Positions 17,477 to 25,805 of a DNA stretch of 64,000 bases are shown piece after piece. Every line of letters begins with the position of its first letter. Positions within the stretch are counted from its first letter, which is position 1. The notes under the pieces were generated by a model that saw only the letters and a list, made by a program, of their open reading frames with translations, did no database searches and was not told the origin of the DNA. The stretch is taken from contig JASGIT010000001.1 of the NCBI GenBank assembly GCA_047601665.1, positions 1,674,001 through 1,738,000 on the forward strand, given 5' to 3'. Source of the DNA: JASGIT01 sp047601665. Lineage in GTDB: Bacteria > Pseudomonadota > Gammaproteobacteria > Burkholderiales > Burkholderiaceae_C. A program made the position numbers and the translations under genes.

Positions 17477-17797
17477 CTACGCCACTTCCAGCATTGCGAT
17501 CTCACTTTGAACGCGCGCAAATAGGGCATCGACGCCCTTACGATTTCCACCGTAGGCCAGTGCCAGCAGCGTGAGCGGGTGAACCTCCATCACCGCGCAC
17601 AGTTCGCCCAGCTTGTTCAGGGTCGGGCTTTTCAGGTCGCGTTCCAGCGAACTCATGTAGGTGCGGCTGGACACGTCCGAGAACGCCTCCTGGCTCAGCC
17701 CGCGCGCCGCCCGGATCGTCTTCAACGCCTGGGACAATGTGTGTTTCTCCGCTGCCAACCTTGGACTCCCAAAATCCAAGATGACAGCCGATTGCAT
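17477..17797 (-). CDS. XRE-family transcriptional regulator
   Basis: A 106-residue regulator with a Cro/C1-type helix-turn-helix (LSQALKTIRAARGLSQEAFS, residues 21-40, then SLERDLKSPTLNKL). It is followed by the hypothetical gene at 16797-17432, and a palindrome lies 19 bases before its start. It probably represses itself and its downstream partner. Confidence 0.88.
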   Translation of the reverse strand: MQSAVILDFGSPRLAAEKHTLSQALKTIRAARGLSQEAFSDVSSRTYMSSLERDLKSPTLNKLGELCAVMEVHPLTLLALAYGGNRKGVDALFARVQSEIAMLEVA

Positions 17798-18285
17798 CCC
17801 ATAGGGCTACAATCTATAGTGTTCACTATCGAGAGGCCACCGCTTTTGCGTTTTTACGGAAAGCCGCTTTCTCGGGTTTACGGCAAAGCGTGATGCCACG
17901 AAACCGCATCCGTGCTTTCGTCCAAAGCTGCCAATGCGCTTTCACGCTTCGGCGGATTCGTGAGAATGCCGAGGCGCATCCAGACTTTTTCAGTCTGGTT
18001 TCAGACTCGCGCCGTCTGGATTCCGATCGATGCCAGGAAGCGCTGCCTTGGTGATCGCAATGGTCACGATGGCCGGCCCGTGCTGCGGCAAGGTGTTCCT
18101 CGCCGCGAGACGTTCTTGGGTCGTGCGGCCGTCGCATTCGGACGATTGATGCAACATCCCGGAGCCCATCGGTCTTGACACCCCATGCCCCAGCTTGAAC
18201 AGATGCAGATGAAGGTCTCGATCCGGTAGCTCCGGGCCCGCCGCCCGTGGCGACGTTCCTGTGATTCGACGGGAGCTTGGCCATC
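17798..18285. other. Non-coding interval between divergent genes
   Basis: Apart from the palindrome at 17816-17829 I see no gene or clear signal here; the open frames are low quality. Confidence 0.5.
17816..17829 (-). promoter_or_regulatory. Candidate operator of the XRE regulator
   Basis: ATAGTG-TT-CACTAT, perfect 6-bp arms, 19 bases upstream of the XRE start. The size and position suit a C1-type repressor. Confidence 0.5.
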
Positions 18286-19023
18286 ATGGGCGACCGCAGC
18301 GCCGAGTCTTGGTATCCGACTGCCGCGTACCTGTACGTGCTGCATCTGGACGGCCTTGCGCTCGCCTGGGAGTACCTGCGCCGCCACCCCGGCTACCGCC
18401 TCGATTGGCTGCGCCACCATCACCGCCCGGCCACCGCCAGGCAGGTGGCGCAGCGCTGGGGCCTGCGCCTGCTGGAAGACCCGGGCCTGGATGCGCGCGA
18501 CGCGCACCCGGCTTGGGAACCCGGCCATCCGGCCGTGGTGCAGCTTTATCCCGATGTAGACCCGCCGCGCGACGCTGCGACCTTCTCAGTCTGGAACCTT
18601 CCGGGTCACAAGCAACTGATCCACGACGGCAAGGGGCTGGCGCTGATCGCGCGCGGCCCCGGCCATTGCGCGCGCTTCGCGCTGGCGCCTGGCCTGGGGG
18701 ACGGCATGGCGGTCGCCTATGCCTGCCGCGGAAGTGGTGGCGGCGGTGGCGCCGCGCCTGCGCGCAGCGCGACGCCAGCCGCAGCCAGGCCCAGGCCGGC
18801 GCCGAGCGCCTTGATGGAGCTGCACACCTTGCAAGCCCTCGACGCGACTCTCGCGGGCGCGTCGCTGCGCGAGGTGGCCGAAGGCCTGTTCGGTGTGGAC
18901 GCGGCGGCCGATTGGTACACCAACGGCGGCCTGCGCTCGAAGACGCGCCGGCTGGTGCGGCGCGGCGACGCGCTGATGCGCGGCGGCTACCGCCACCTAG
19001 CACGAACTCCGCCGCCTGGATAG
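18286..19023 (+). CDS. DUF2285-domain protein with DUF6499-like N-terminus
   Basis: A 245-residue protein. The N-terminus (WYPTAAYLYVLHLDGLALAW then EYLRRHPGYR) matches the short domain that opens many ICE regulatory proteins; the C-terminus (LQALDATLAGASLREVAEGL then a TKTRRLVRRG-like helix) matches DUF2285, thought to bind DNA. A Gly/Ala-rich linker joins them. It is part of the Tn4371-type replication and control block. The ATG at 18286 follows GGGAG; a TTG 9 bases earlier is possible. Confidence 0.8.
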   Translation: MGDRSAESWYPTAAYLYVLHLDGLALAWEYLRRHPGYRLDWLRHHHRPATARQVAQRWGLRLLEDPGLDARDAHPAWEPGHPAVVQLYPDVDPPRDAATFSVWNLPGHKQLIHDGKGLALIARGPGHCARFALAPGLGDGMAVAYACRGSGGGGGAAPARSATPAAARPRPAPSALMELHTLQALDATLAGASLREVAEGLFGVDAAADWYTNGGLRSKTRRLVRRGDALMRGGYRHLARTPPPG

Positions 19024-19139
19024 GTCCGATTTGAAGGGCACGCAGATCGGACCTGCTCAAGAGGGCTTCGTTTTCTCAGACTGCCTCCATCCGGTCGCGC
19101 TGTGTGGCCGGAGCTTCACAACCGATGGAGGTTCACCCC

Positions 19140-19421
19140 ATGCGTCCTGCTCCCCTGCGGCCTGCCGCCGCTCCCGTGTTTACCGTTCCGCAGCCCCCGC
19201 GCTATCTGACCAACGACGAAGCCGCCGAGTACCTGCGGCTGTCGCCGCGCACGCTGGAGAAGCAGCGCGTGATGGGCGGCGGCCCGCGCTTTCGCAAGTT
19301 CGGCCGCCGCGTCATGTACGCCGTGGCCGACCTCGATGCCTGGGCCGCCGACCGCAGTTTCGAGACGACCTCCGACCCCGAGTACGCCGAGCACCATGCG
19401 GCGGACAGCCGTGCGCGCTGA
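19140..19421 (+). CDS. AlpA/MerR-like helix-turn-helix protein
   Basis: A 93-residue protein with an excisionase-type domain (YLTNDEAAEYLRLSPRTLEK then RRVMYAVADLDAWA). In Tn4371-type ICEs such a gene precedes repA. GGAGG eight bases upstream supports the start. It could regulate repA or act in excision; the sequence does not decide. Confidence 0.85.
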   Translation: MRPAPLRPAAAPVFTVPQPPRYLTNDEAAEYLRLSPRTLEKQRVMGGGPRFRKFGRRVMYAVADLDAWAADRSFETTSDPEYAEHHAADSRAR

Positions 19422-19447
19422 CCGGCGGCGCGCGGCAGGCCATCGCC

Positions 19448-20305
19448 ATGTCCAGCCTCGCGCTGCCTTCCCGGCAGCGGCCCTCGCGGGAGCGCGAACA
19501 GCTCGACCTGTTCCGTGCCCTGCCGGGCGACATGGCGCCGCGCGACAGCCAGGACCTGATGGCCTTTCCGTTCTTCTCGCTCGGCAAGTCCAAGCGGATC
19601 AAGCCCATCGACTTCCGGGCGGGCAACGTCACCATCCGCGTGGAGGGCACGGCCGAGCACGGCATCGCCACGATTTGGGACGCGGACGTGCTGATATGGG
19701 CGGCCTCGCAGATCGTGGAGGCGCGCGACGCGGGCCTGCGGCCCTCGCGCCTCATGCAGGCCACGCCCTACGAGATCCTGCGCTACATCGGCCGCGGCAC
19801 GTCGCTGCGCGACTACCAGCGCCTCAAAGCGGCCCTGGATCGCCTGCAATCGACCACGGTGGCCACGTCCATCCGCGAGACGACCGGACGGCGCCTGCAT
19901 CGGTTTTCGTGGATCAACGAGTGGAAGGAGCTGGCCGATGCCGGCGGCACGCCGCTGGGCATCGAACTGATCCTGCCGGACTGGTTCTATGCGGGCGTGC
20001 TGGATGCGGCACTGGTCCTGACCATCGACCCGGCGTATTTCCGGCTCAAGGGCGGGATCGAGCGCTGGCTGTACCGGCTGGTGCGCAAGCACGGCGGGCG
20101 CCAGGCCGAGGGCTGGCAGTTCGATTTCGTGCACCTGTACCGCAAGTCGGGCAGCGTGGCGCGCTACTACGACTTCGCCGCCGACCTGCGCGCGCTGGTG
20201 GCGCGGCAGGCCCTGCCGGGCTATCAGTTGGGCATCGAGCGCGCGCCGGGCATCGACTCGCCGCTGCTGACCTTCCGGCCCGTGCCGCCCACGGCACGGG
20301 GATAA
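19448..20305 (+). CDS. repA: RepA-type replication initiator
   Basis: A 285-residue protein of the RepA family found in Tn4371-like ICEs and IncP-like plasmids (MAFPFFSLGKSKRIKPIDF, then YEILRYIGRGTSLRDYQRL, then FRLKGGIERWLYRLVRKHGG, a winged-helix type segment). It should bind the repeats just downstream and allow the excised circle to replicate, which aids stability. It stands 26 bases after the HTH gene and about 290 bases before parA. Confidence 0.88.
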   Translation: MSSLALPSRQRPSREREQLDLFRALPGDMAPRDSQDLMAFPFFSLGKSKRIKPIDFRAGNVTIRVEGTAEHGIATIWDADVLIWAASQIVEARDAGLRPSRLMQATPYEILRYIGRGTSLRDYQRLKAALDRLQSTTVATSIRETTGRRLHRFSWINEWKELADAGGTPLGIELILPDWFYAGVLDAALVLTIDPAYFRLKGGIERWLYRLVRKHGGRQAEGWQFDFVHLYRKSGSVARYYDFAADLRALVARQALPGYQLGIERAPGIDSPLLTFRPVPPTARG

Positions 20306-20329
20306 ACGGTGCGCAGCTTGTGGACGGGC

Positions 20330-20393
20330 TCGTGCTATCAGGCAACAAAAGTATCGTGCTATCAGGCAACGAACTATCGTGCTATCAGGCAAC
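20330..20393 (+). repeat. Three iteron-like direct repeats (possible origin)
   Basis: TCGTGCTATCAGGCAAC occurs three times exactly, at 20330, 20354 and 20377, with 23-24 base periods (about two helical turns). An AT-rich, CCTAA-repeating stretch follows at about 20437-20466. Iterons plus an AT-rich zone next to repA suggest an origin of vegetative replication. Confidence 0.7.
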
Positions 20394-20594
20394 AAAATCG
20401 GCTGCAAAGCCAATGCTGGCGCGGGTTTCGGCCTTCCTTAACTTACCTAACCTAATTCCTAACATTGGTAGTAGAGGCGCCGCGCCACGGTGGACAACCG
20501 CCGAACGGCACGCGCCAGGCAGTGCGCCTTGCCAGCGGCGCCCGGGTTTTGCAGCGCAGCCGGAGACAGGTTTTCCAAGAAGGGAAGCCCGGCC

Positions 20595-21233
20595 ATGATC
20601 GTCGCGCTGCTCAACCAGAAAGGCGGCGTGGGCAAGACCACGCTCGCCACCCACATCGCCGGCGAGCTGGCGATGCGCGACCAGCACGTCGTCCTACTGG
20701 ACGCCGACCCGCAGGGTTCATCGCTGGACTGGACGCAGCGCCGGAGCCAGCAAGGTCTGCCAAGGCTGTTCAGCGCCGTGGGCCTCGCCCGCGAAACCCT
20801 GCATCAGGAGGCGCCAGAACTCGCCAGGCGGGCCGATCACGTCGTCATCGATGGGCCACCCAGGATCGCGGCCCTGGCGCGCTCCACGCTGCTGGCGGCC
20901 GAGCGGGTGCTGATCCCAGTGCAGCCCAGCCCCTACGACCTGTGGGCCAGCGCCGAGATGGTGGCGCTGATCCGCGAGGCGCAGGTGTTTCGGCCGCTGC
21001 TCCGCGCAGCCTTCGTCATCAACCGGCGCGTCAGCACCACCGTGATCGGGCGCGAAGCGCGCCAGGCGCTCGCGGACCAGCCGCTGCCGGCGCTGCGCGC
21101 CGAGGTGCATCAACGCATCGTGTTCGCCGACAGCGTGGCTGCTGGCCGGCTTGCACGCGAGACGGCGCCGGACAGCGCTGCCGCCCGCGAAATCACCGCC
21201 CTGGTGGATGAACTGCTGCGGTGGACGACATGA
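20595..21233 (+). CDS. parA: ParA-family partition ATPase
   Basis: A 212-residue ATPase of the short, plasmid type without an N-terminal DNA-binding domain. The deviant Walker A KGGVGKTT spans residues 9-16 and LLDADPQGSSLDW is Walker A' or the switch region. It powers segregation of the replicating ICE circle with the ribbon-helix-helix protein encoded directly after it, whose start overlaps this stop (ATGA). Confidence 0.93.
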   Translation: MIVALLNQKGGVGKTTLATHIAGELAMRDQHVVLLDADPQGSSLDWTQRRSQQGLPRLFSAVGLARETLHQEAPELARRADHVVIDGPPRIAALARSTLLAAERVLIPVQPSPYDLWASAEMVALIREAQVFRPLLRAAFVINRRVSTTVIGREARQALADQPLPALRAEVHQRIVFADSVAAGRLARETAPDSAAAREITALVDELLRWTT

Positions 21234-21514
21234 CAGCGAAGCCACCACCGAACAGCAAACGCAAGGCAAAGCGCGTCGGCATCGGCGTGCGTCCGCCTGC
21301 GAATCCGCACGCCGAGGCGTGGATTCGGCAAGGCGACGCCGATGCGCTGGGCAAAGGCGACCTCTACACGGCCCGCCTCACCCTAGACATCACGCCCGCC
21401 ATGCGGGCGCGCATCAAGGTCTCGGCCTTCACGCAAGGCGTGACCGTGGCCGACCTGCTGCGCGGCCTGCTCGAACGGGAGTTCCCCGACAACCGCAGGG
21501 AGAGCACACCATGA
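21230..21514 (+). CDS. Ribbon-helix-helix partition partner (ParG-like)
   Basis: A 94-residue protein with a basic flexible N-terminus and a C-terminal ribbon-helix-helix (YTARLTLDITPAMRARIKVS then TVADLLRGLLEREFP). This form, coupled to a short ParA, is that of ParG/Omega-type centromere-binding proteins. Overlaps of 4 bases on both sides place it in the parA operon. Confidence 0.8.
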   Translation: MTAKPPPNSKRKAKRVGIGVRPPANPHAEAWIRQGDADALGKGDLYTARLTLDITPAMRARIKVSAFTQGVTVADLLRGLLEREFPDNRRESTP

Positions 21515-22044
21515 TGGCATCCGTTTCGCAGATGGCTGCGCCGCAGCCGTCACCGGCCGCCGCGCCTATCGGCCAGCCTGCCAGCGCGCCGCTGACGCGC
21601 GTGGCGCTGGCCTACATCGACCAGCGTTTCGACCTCTATCTGCGCTTCGGTGAGCCGGCGCGCATCGTGCGCCTCGACCGCTGGCGACGCTGCGCGGTGT
21701 TCCTGCCGGGCGCCGTGTTCTGCCGCATCCGCTGGCAGGCCAACGACTACGGCACGATCCGCTGGCAGCTCATGGTGATGCAGGCTTGCACGCTGTTGGA
21801 CGGCGCGCAGCGCATCCCCGGCGTGCAGCCGGGCGCGCGCCTGCTGCTGCACGCCGAGGGCGACAAGGCCGTGCGCGCCGTGCTGGCGCGCATCGACGCC
21901 ATTGAGGCGCGGGGCATCGCGCCTGTCGCCGTCTCGCCCGCGTACTGGCGCACGCTCGCCAACCGGCTCGCCGCGCGCCTGCCGCTGCCCGAATACACCG
22001 CCGAGCGGCACGCCGCCTGGCTGGCCGGGAGGGCGCTGCCATGA
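21511..22044 (+). CDS. DUF2840 domain protein
   Basis: A 177-residue protein matching DUF2840 (FGEPARIVRLDRWRRCAVF then FCRIRWQANDYGTIRW). Function unknown; it lies between par genes and traF in Tn4371-type ICEs, as here, with start and stop overlaps on both sides. Confidence 0.87.
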   Translation: MMASVSQMAAPQPSPAAAPIGQPASAPLTRVALAYIDQRFDLYLRFGEPARIVRLDRWRRCAVFLPGAVFCRIRWQANDYGTIRWQLMVMQACTLLDGAQRIPGVQPGARLLLHAEGDKAVRAVLARIDAIEARGIAPVAVSPAYWRTLANRLAARLPLPEYTAERHAAWLAGRALP

Positions 22045-22616
22045 CCGCCGTTTCCACTGGCGGCACCGCGCCGCGTCCTCGCTCGCACACCCGCTCACGC
22101 TTGCGCGCTCGCATCGTGCTTGCGGGCCTCGCCGCCTGCGGCCTCGCTGCGCTGGCCTGGGCGTCCTTCGTGCATCCGCTGCCGCGCCTGGTCTACAACC
22201 CGTCCGACAGCGTTCCGGTCGGCTGGTATCGCGTCACGCCGCCCGAGGCACTGCGCGTGGGCGCCATCGTATTGACCAAACTGCCGCCGGAGACTGCCGC
22301 GCTGGCTGCGCAGCGCCGCTACCTGCCGGCGCGCGTGCCGCTGCTCAAGCGCGTGGGCGCCATCGCGCCGCAGCACGTGTGCGTGGTCGATGCGCTGGTG
22401 TGGATCGACGGCGTGCCGGTGGCCGCCGTGCGGCCTGCCGACCGGCTGGGCCGGCCGCTGCCGCGCTGGCCGCAGTGCCGGCGCCTTCGCCCCGGCGAAC
22501 TGTTCCTCCTGAGCGTGACCAATCCGGCGTCGTTCGACAGCCGGTATTTCGGGCCGGTCAGCGCGTCCGCCGTGATCGGCGTCGCACACCCGGTCTGGCT
22601 GGACAAGCGCCCATGA
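22041..22616 (+). CDS. traF: TraF/S26-family signal peptidase
   Basis: A 191-residue inner-membrane protease with one membrane segment (about residues 24-44). The S26 motif NPSDSVPVGWY gives Ser57 as nucleophile and LLKRVGAI gives Lys103 as general base. In RP4, TraF matures and cyclises the TrbC pilin, so the likely substrate is the TrbC encoded at 38441. The gene follows DUF2840 with a 4-base overlap. Confidence 0.92.
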   Translation: MTAVSTGGTAPRPRSHTRSRLRARIVLAGLAACGLAALAWASFVHPLPRLVYNPSDSVPVGWYRVTPPEALRVGAIVLTKLPPETAALAAQRRYLPARVPLLKRVGAIAPQHVCVVDALVWIDGVPVAAVRPADRLGRPLPRWPQCRRLRPGELFLLSVTNPASFDSRYFGPVSASAVIGVAHPVWLDKRP

Positions 22617-23052
22617 TCGCTGCCGATTCGCTGCGCATCATCGTGCGATCGGGCGTGTCGATCCACTGCACGCCGACGTGTCGCCGCGCGTGCAGTGCGA
22701 GCGCATCCGTGCCGCACTTCGCGCTGCCTTCGGCGCGGCTATCCAACGTGCAGGCGTCTTGCCTTGGATGCGCCTGGCCTGCGGCCATTGGCGCGTCCCC
22801 CGGCGCGCTGGCTGCTCACGCAGCAGCGGCGCCGGGGCACCACGGCCGGGAGCGGATGCGGGAGGCCGGGGTGCAAGGCAAGATTGAAGGGCGCGGCACC
22901 GAGGTGCGCGCAAAGCCAGTCTGCACGTGGGGGTGGCGCGGCACGCGCCAGGGAGCGGCTTCGTGCCGCCGGTTACTCCAATGCTTTGCTGCCATTGGTG
23001 AATGCGCGTGCTTCGCCCGCTGTGGTGCGATGGCACTGGATGGGTCCACGCC
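22617..23052. other. Non-coding interval, possible oriT
   Basis: 436 bases between traF and the relaxase. Frames here have poor composition for protein. The origin of transfer usually lies next to the relaxase gene, so this is the best candidate; I see no nic consensus that I can name with confidence. Confidence 0.4.
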
Positions 23053-25008
23053 ATGAGCCGGCGCGCAGACGCCCCCGGCGAAGACCGTTTCCGCATCCGC
23101 CCCGGCAAACCCAAGCAGCGCGGCGACACCTTCATCGCGCAAGTGCTGCGCCAGGCCGGCAAGGCGTCCAACGCGACCGGCGGCAAGCGCGGCAAGGCGC
23201 CCGGTTCGCGCCTGGGGCGGGGCCACGTGGCGGCGCGCTTCACGGGCCAGCCGCTCACGCCGTTCTCGCGCCGGGCCACGGTCAAGGTGCGGCTGGTGTA
23301 TCTCCAGCAGGCCAGCGGCCGCTCAACCGTCCAGCACCTGCGCTACATCGAGCGCGAGGGCGTGGGCCGCGACGGCGAGCCGGGCCACGCCTACGGGCCG
23401 GCGACCGACAGCGTGGACACCGCCGCCTTCGAGGAGCGGGGCCGGGGCGACCGCCACCAGTTCCGCTTCATCGTCTCGCCCGAGGACGCCGGGCAGCTCG
23501 CAGACCTGCGTACCTACACCCGCCACCTGATGCAGCGCATGGAGGCTGACCTGGGCACCCGGTTGGACTGGGTGGCCGTCGATCACTGGAACACCGACAA
23601 CCCGCATACCCACGTCGTGCTGCGCGGCAAGGACGACACGGGCAAGGATCTGATCGTCTCGCAGGAGTACATCACCCGCGGCATGCGCGAACGCGCCGCC
23701 GAATTGGCGACCGAATGGCTGGGGCCGCGCACCGAGCTGGAGATCCAGCGTGCGATGGCCCGCGAGGTCGATCAGGAGCGATGGACCGGCCTGGACCGCA
23801 CCTTGCAGCGCGAGGCCGTGGATGGCCTCGTCCACATCGAGCGCTTCAACGAACCCCGGCTGCAACGCCAGCGTCTGCTGCTGGTGGGGCGGCTGCAACG
23901 CTTGCAGGCGATGGGCCTGGCGACCGAGACCCGGCCCGGCACCTGGGCCGTGCATGCCGATGCGGAGAAGACCTTGCGCGCCCTGGGCGAGCGCGGCGAC
24001 ATCATCCGCACCATGCAGCGGGCAATGGGCGGCCGCCAGCGCGAGCTGGCCGTGTTCCAGCCCGGCGAGGATGGCCGAACCATCATCGGCCGCGTCACTG
24101 GCAAGGGCCTGGCCGACGAGCTGTACGACAAGGGCTATCTCGTCGTGGACGGCATCGACGGCCAGGCGCACTACGTGGCCCTGCCGCCCAGGACGGAACT
24201 GGAGCAATACCCTACGGGCGCGGTGGTCGAAGTGAAAGGTTCGGCCGACGTGCGCGCGGCCGACAGGAACATCGCCGCGCTGGCGAGCGATGGCCTGTAC
24301 CGCACCGATCATCACCTGGCCATCGCCCAGGGGCAGGCCAGCAAGGGCCGCGATCCGCAGGAAGTGGTGGCTGCCCACGTGCGCCGGCTGGAAGCCCTGC
24401 GCCGCGCGGGCATCGTGGAGCGTGTGGCCGAGGGGCTATGGAAGGTGCCGGGCGACCTGCCCGAGCAGGGCCACCGCTACGACGCGCAGCGCCAGGGCGG
24501 CGTGGCCGTGGAGCTAAAATCCCATCTCCCCATCGAACGCCAAACCCGCGTCATCGGCGCCACCTGGCTCGACCAGCAGTTGATCGGCGGTGGCACCGGC
24601 TTGGGCGACCTGGGCTTTGGCGCGGAGGCCAGGCAGGCGATGCAGCAGCGCGCCGACTTCCTCGCCGAACAGGGACTGGCCGAGCGGCGCGGGCAGCGCG
24701 TGATCCTTGCGCGCAACCTGCTGGGCACGCTGCGCAGCCGAGAGCTGGCACAGGCCGCGAAGGACATTTCCGGCGAAACCGGCTTGGAGCATCGCCCGGT
24801 GGCTGACGGGCAGCGCGTGGCCGGCATCTACCGACGCAGCGTCATGCTCGCCAGCGGGCGCTACGCGATGCTCGATGATGGCATGGGCTTCTCGCTGGTG
24901 CCGTGGAAGCCAGTGATCGAGCAACGCCTGGGGCAGCAGCTTGCCGCCACGGTGCGCGGTGCCGCCGCGTCCTGGGAGCTGGGGCGCCAGCGCGGGCCGT
25001 CGATATGA
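23053..25008 (+). CDS. VirD2-type relaxase with DUF3363 domain
   Basis: A 651-residue conjugative relaxase that should nick the ICE at oriT and lead the strand into the recipient. Tyr98 (LRYIEREGVG) is the likely catalytic residue; the metal-binding histidines are in NPHTH (His185, His187). A basic N-terminus (residues 1-80) precedes the catalytic part, and DUF3363 fills the C-terminus. The sequence appears intact. The ATG at 23053 was preferred over an in-frame start 51 bases upstream, because the family begins MSRRADD-like. Confidence 0.92.
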   Translation: MSRRADAPGEDRFRIRPGKPKQRGDTFIAQVLRQAGKASNATGGKRGKAPGSRLGRGHVAARFTGQPLTPFSRRATVKVRLVYLQQASGRSTVQHLRYIEREGVGRDGEPGHAYGPATDSVDTAAFEERGRGDRHQFRFIVSPEDAGQLADLRTYTRHLMQRMEADLGTRLDWVAVDHWNTDNPHTHVVLRGKDDTGKDLIVSQEYITRGMRERAAELATEWLGPRTELEIQRAMAREVDQERWTGLDRTLQREAVDGLVHIERFNEPRLQRQRLLLVGRLQRLQAMGLATETRPGTWAVHADAEKTLRALGERGDIIRTMQRAMGGRQRELAVFQPGEDGRTIIGRVTGKGLADELYDKGYLVVDGIDGQAHYVALPPRTELEQYPTGAVVEVKGSADVRAADRNIAALASDGLYRTDHHLAIAQGQASKGRDPQEVVAAHVRRLEALRRAGIVERVAEGLWKVPGDLPEQGHRYDAQRQGGVAVELKSHLPIERQTRVIGATWLDQQLIGGGTGLGDLGFGAEARQAMQQRADFLAEQGLAERRGQRVILARNLLGTLRSRELAQAAKDISGETGLEHRPVADGQRVAGIYRRSVMLASGRYAMLDDGMGFSLVPWKPVIEQRLGQQLAATVRGAAASWELGRQRGPSI

Positions 25009-25174
25009 CGATATGGCGTGACGCAATTGCCGCCATTGAATGCGATTACGTCTTGTTTGCCTCAATTACAATCAAAACCGACTCCCGTCATTTCCCGCGC
25101 TTCGGATCCAGCCGCCGCCACATCTCAGCCATTCAGACGGGTCTGTTCCCGCTTTCGTTTGGCTTGGGGTTGCC

Positions 25175-25699
25175 GTGCACGCACAGTTCTACAACGAATT
25201 TCTGAGGTTCTTCACCCGCGAGGTGAAGGACGTGTACGAGGCGCAGGACCTCGTGCAGGAAACCTTCAGCCGCGTGCTTGCCAAGGTGGCCGCCGGCGAA
25301 CAGGTGGACGACGTGCGCGGCCTGCTCTACAAGGTGGCCCGCCACCTGCTTATCGACCGCCACCGCCAGTTGGCGGTGCGCGACCACGTCTCCGACGAAG
25401 TGCTGGCCGAGATGGCCGCCCCCGCGTCCGACGAGCCCGAGGCCCGCTACGCCGGGCAGCAGCGCGTGCGCCTGCTGGTGCGCGCCATCGAGGGCCTGCC
25501 CGACCGCTGCCGAGAGGCCTTCGTGCTGCATCGCCTCGACGGCCTGCCGCAGGCCGAGGTGGCAGCCCGCATGGGCGTGAGCCTCAACATGGTCGAGCGC
25601 CACATCATGCTGGCCATCGCCACCTGCCGCAAAGCCCTGGGCGACGACCGGCCCCGCCGCCCGGTGCCCGAACCGGCGGCCGGACGGGCCACGCCATAG
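25175..25699 (+). CDS. FecI-like ECF sigma factor
   Basis: A 174-residue ECF sigma factor. Region 2 (residues 5-70) contains VYEAQDLVQETFSRVL and the DxRGLLYKVARHLLIDRHR pattern; region 4 (about 100-155) contains LPDRCREAFVLHRLDGLPQAE and the helix-turn-helix RMGVSLNMVERH. The start is taken as GTG at 25175, which gives the usual iron-starvation sigma length. It is followed by a FecR-like gene, so it should be turned on when the receptor at 28016 binds its ferric siderophore. Confidence 0.9.
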   Translation: MHAQFYNEFLRFFTREVKDVYEAQDLVQETFSRVLAKVAAGEQVDDVRGLLYKVARHLLIDRHRQLAVRDHVSDEVLAEMAAPASDEPEARYAGQQRVRLLVRAIEGLPDRCREAFVLHRLDGLPQAEVAARMGVSLNMVERHIMLAIATCRKALGDDRPRRPVPEPAAGRATP

Positions 25700-25738
25700 C
25701 GCCTTTCGTCCTGCGGCCAGAATTTTTTTGTGGCCCTT

Positions 25739-25770
25739 GACATCAGGATTCGGGCGCCTGATCCGTCATC
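25739..25770 (+). promoter_or_regulatory. Candidate ECF-dependent promoter of the fecR-like gene
   Basis: GACATCAGG (25739-25747) and TGATCCGTCATC (25759-25770), with a T7 tract just upstream. The same two boxes at the same spacing precede the receptor gene at 27928-27959. Confidence 0.65.
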
Positions 25771-25805
25771 ATTAAAAGAAGCTACAGAAAAATTCCCACG
25801 ATTCC

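Noticed and set aside
17826..18287. A 153-codon frame on the minus strand
   Set aside because: Composition and lack of a start signal suggest chance; no family seen.
20330..20393. CRISPR-like short array
   Set aside because: Only three repeats with 6-7 base gaps, too short for spacers, and located next to repA; iterons explain it.
22613..23056. Frame between traF and the relaxase
   Set aside because: Odd Cys/Ala/Arg composition and no ribosome-binding site; the interval is better read as oriT or control DNA.
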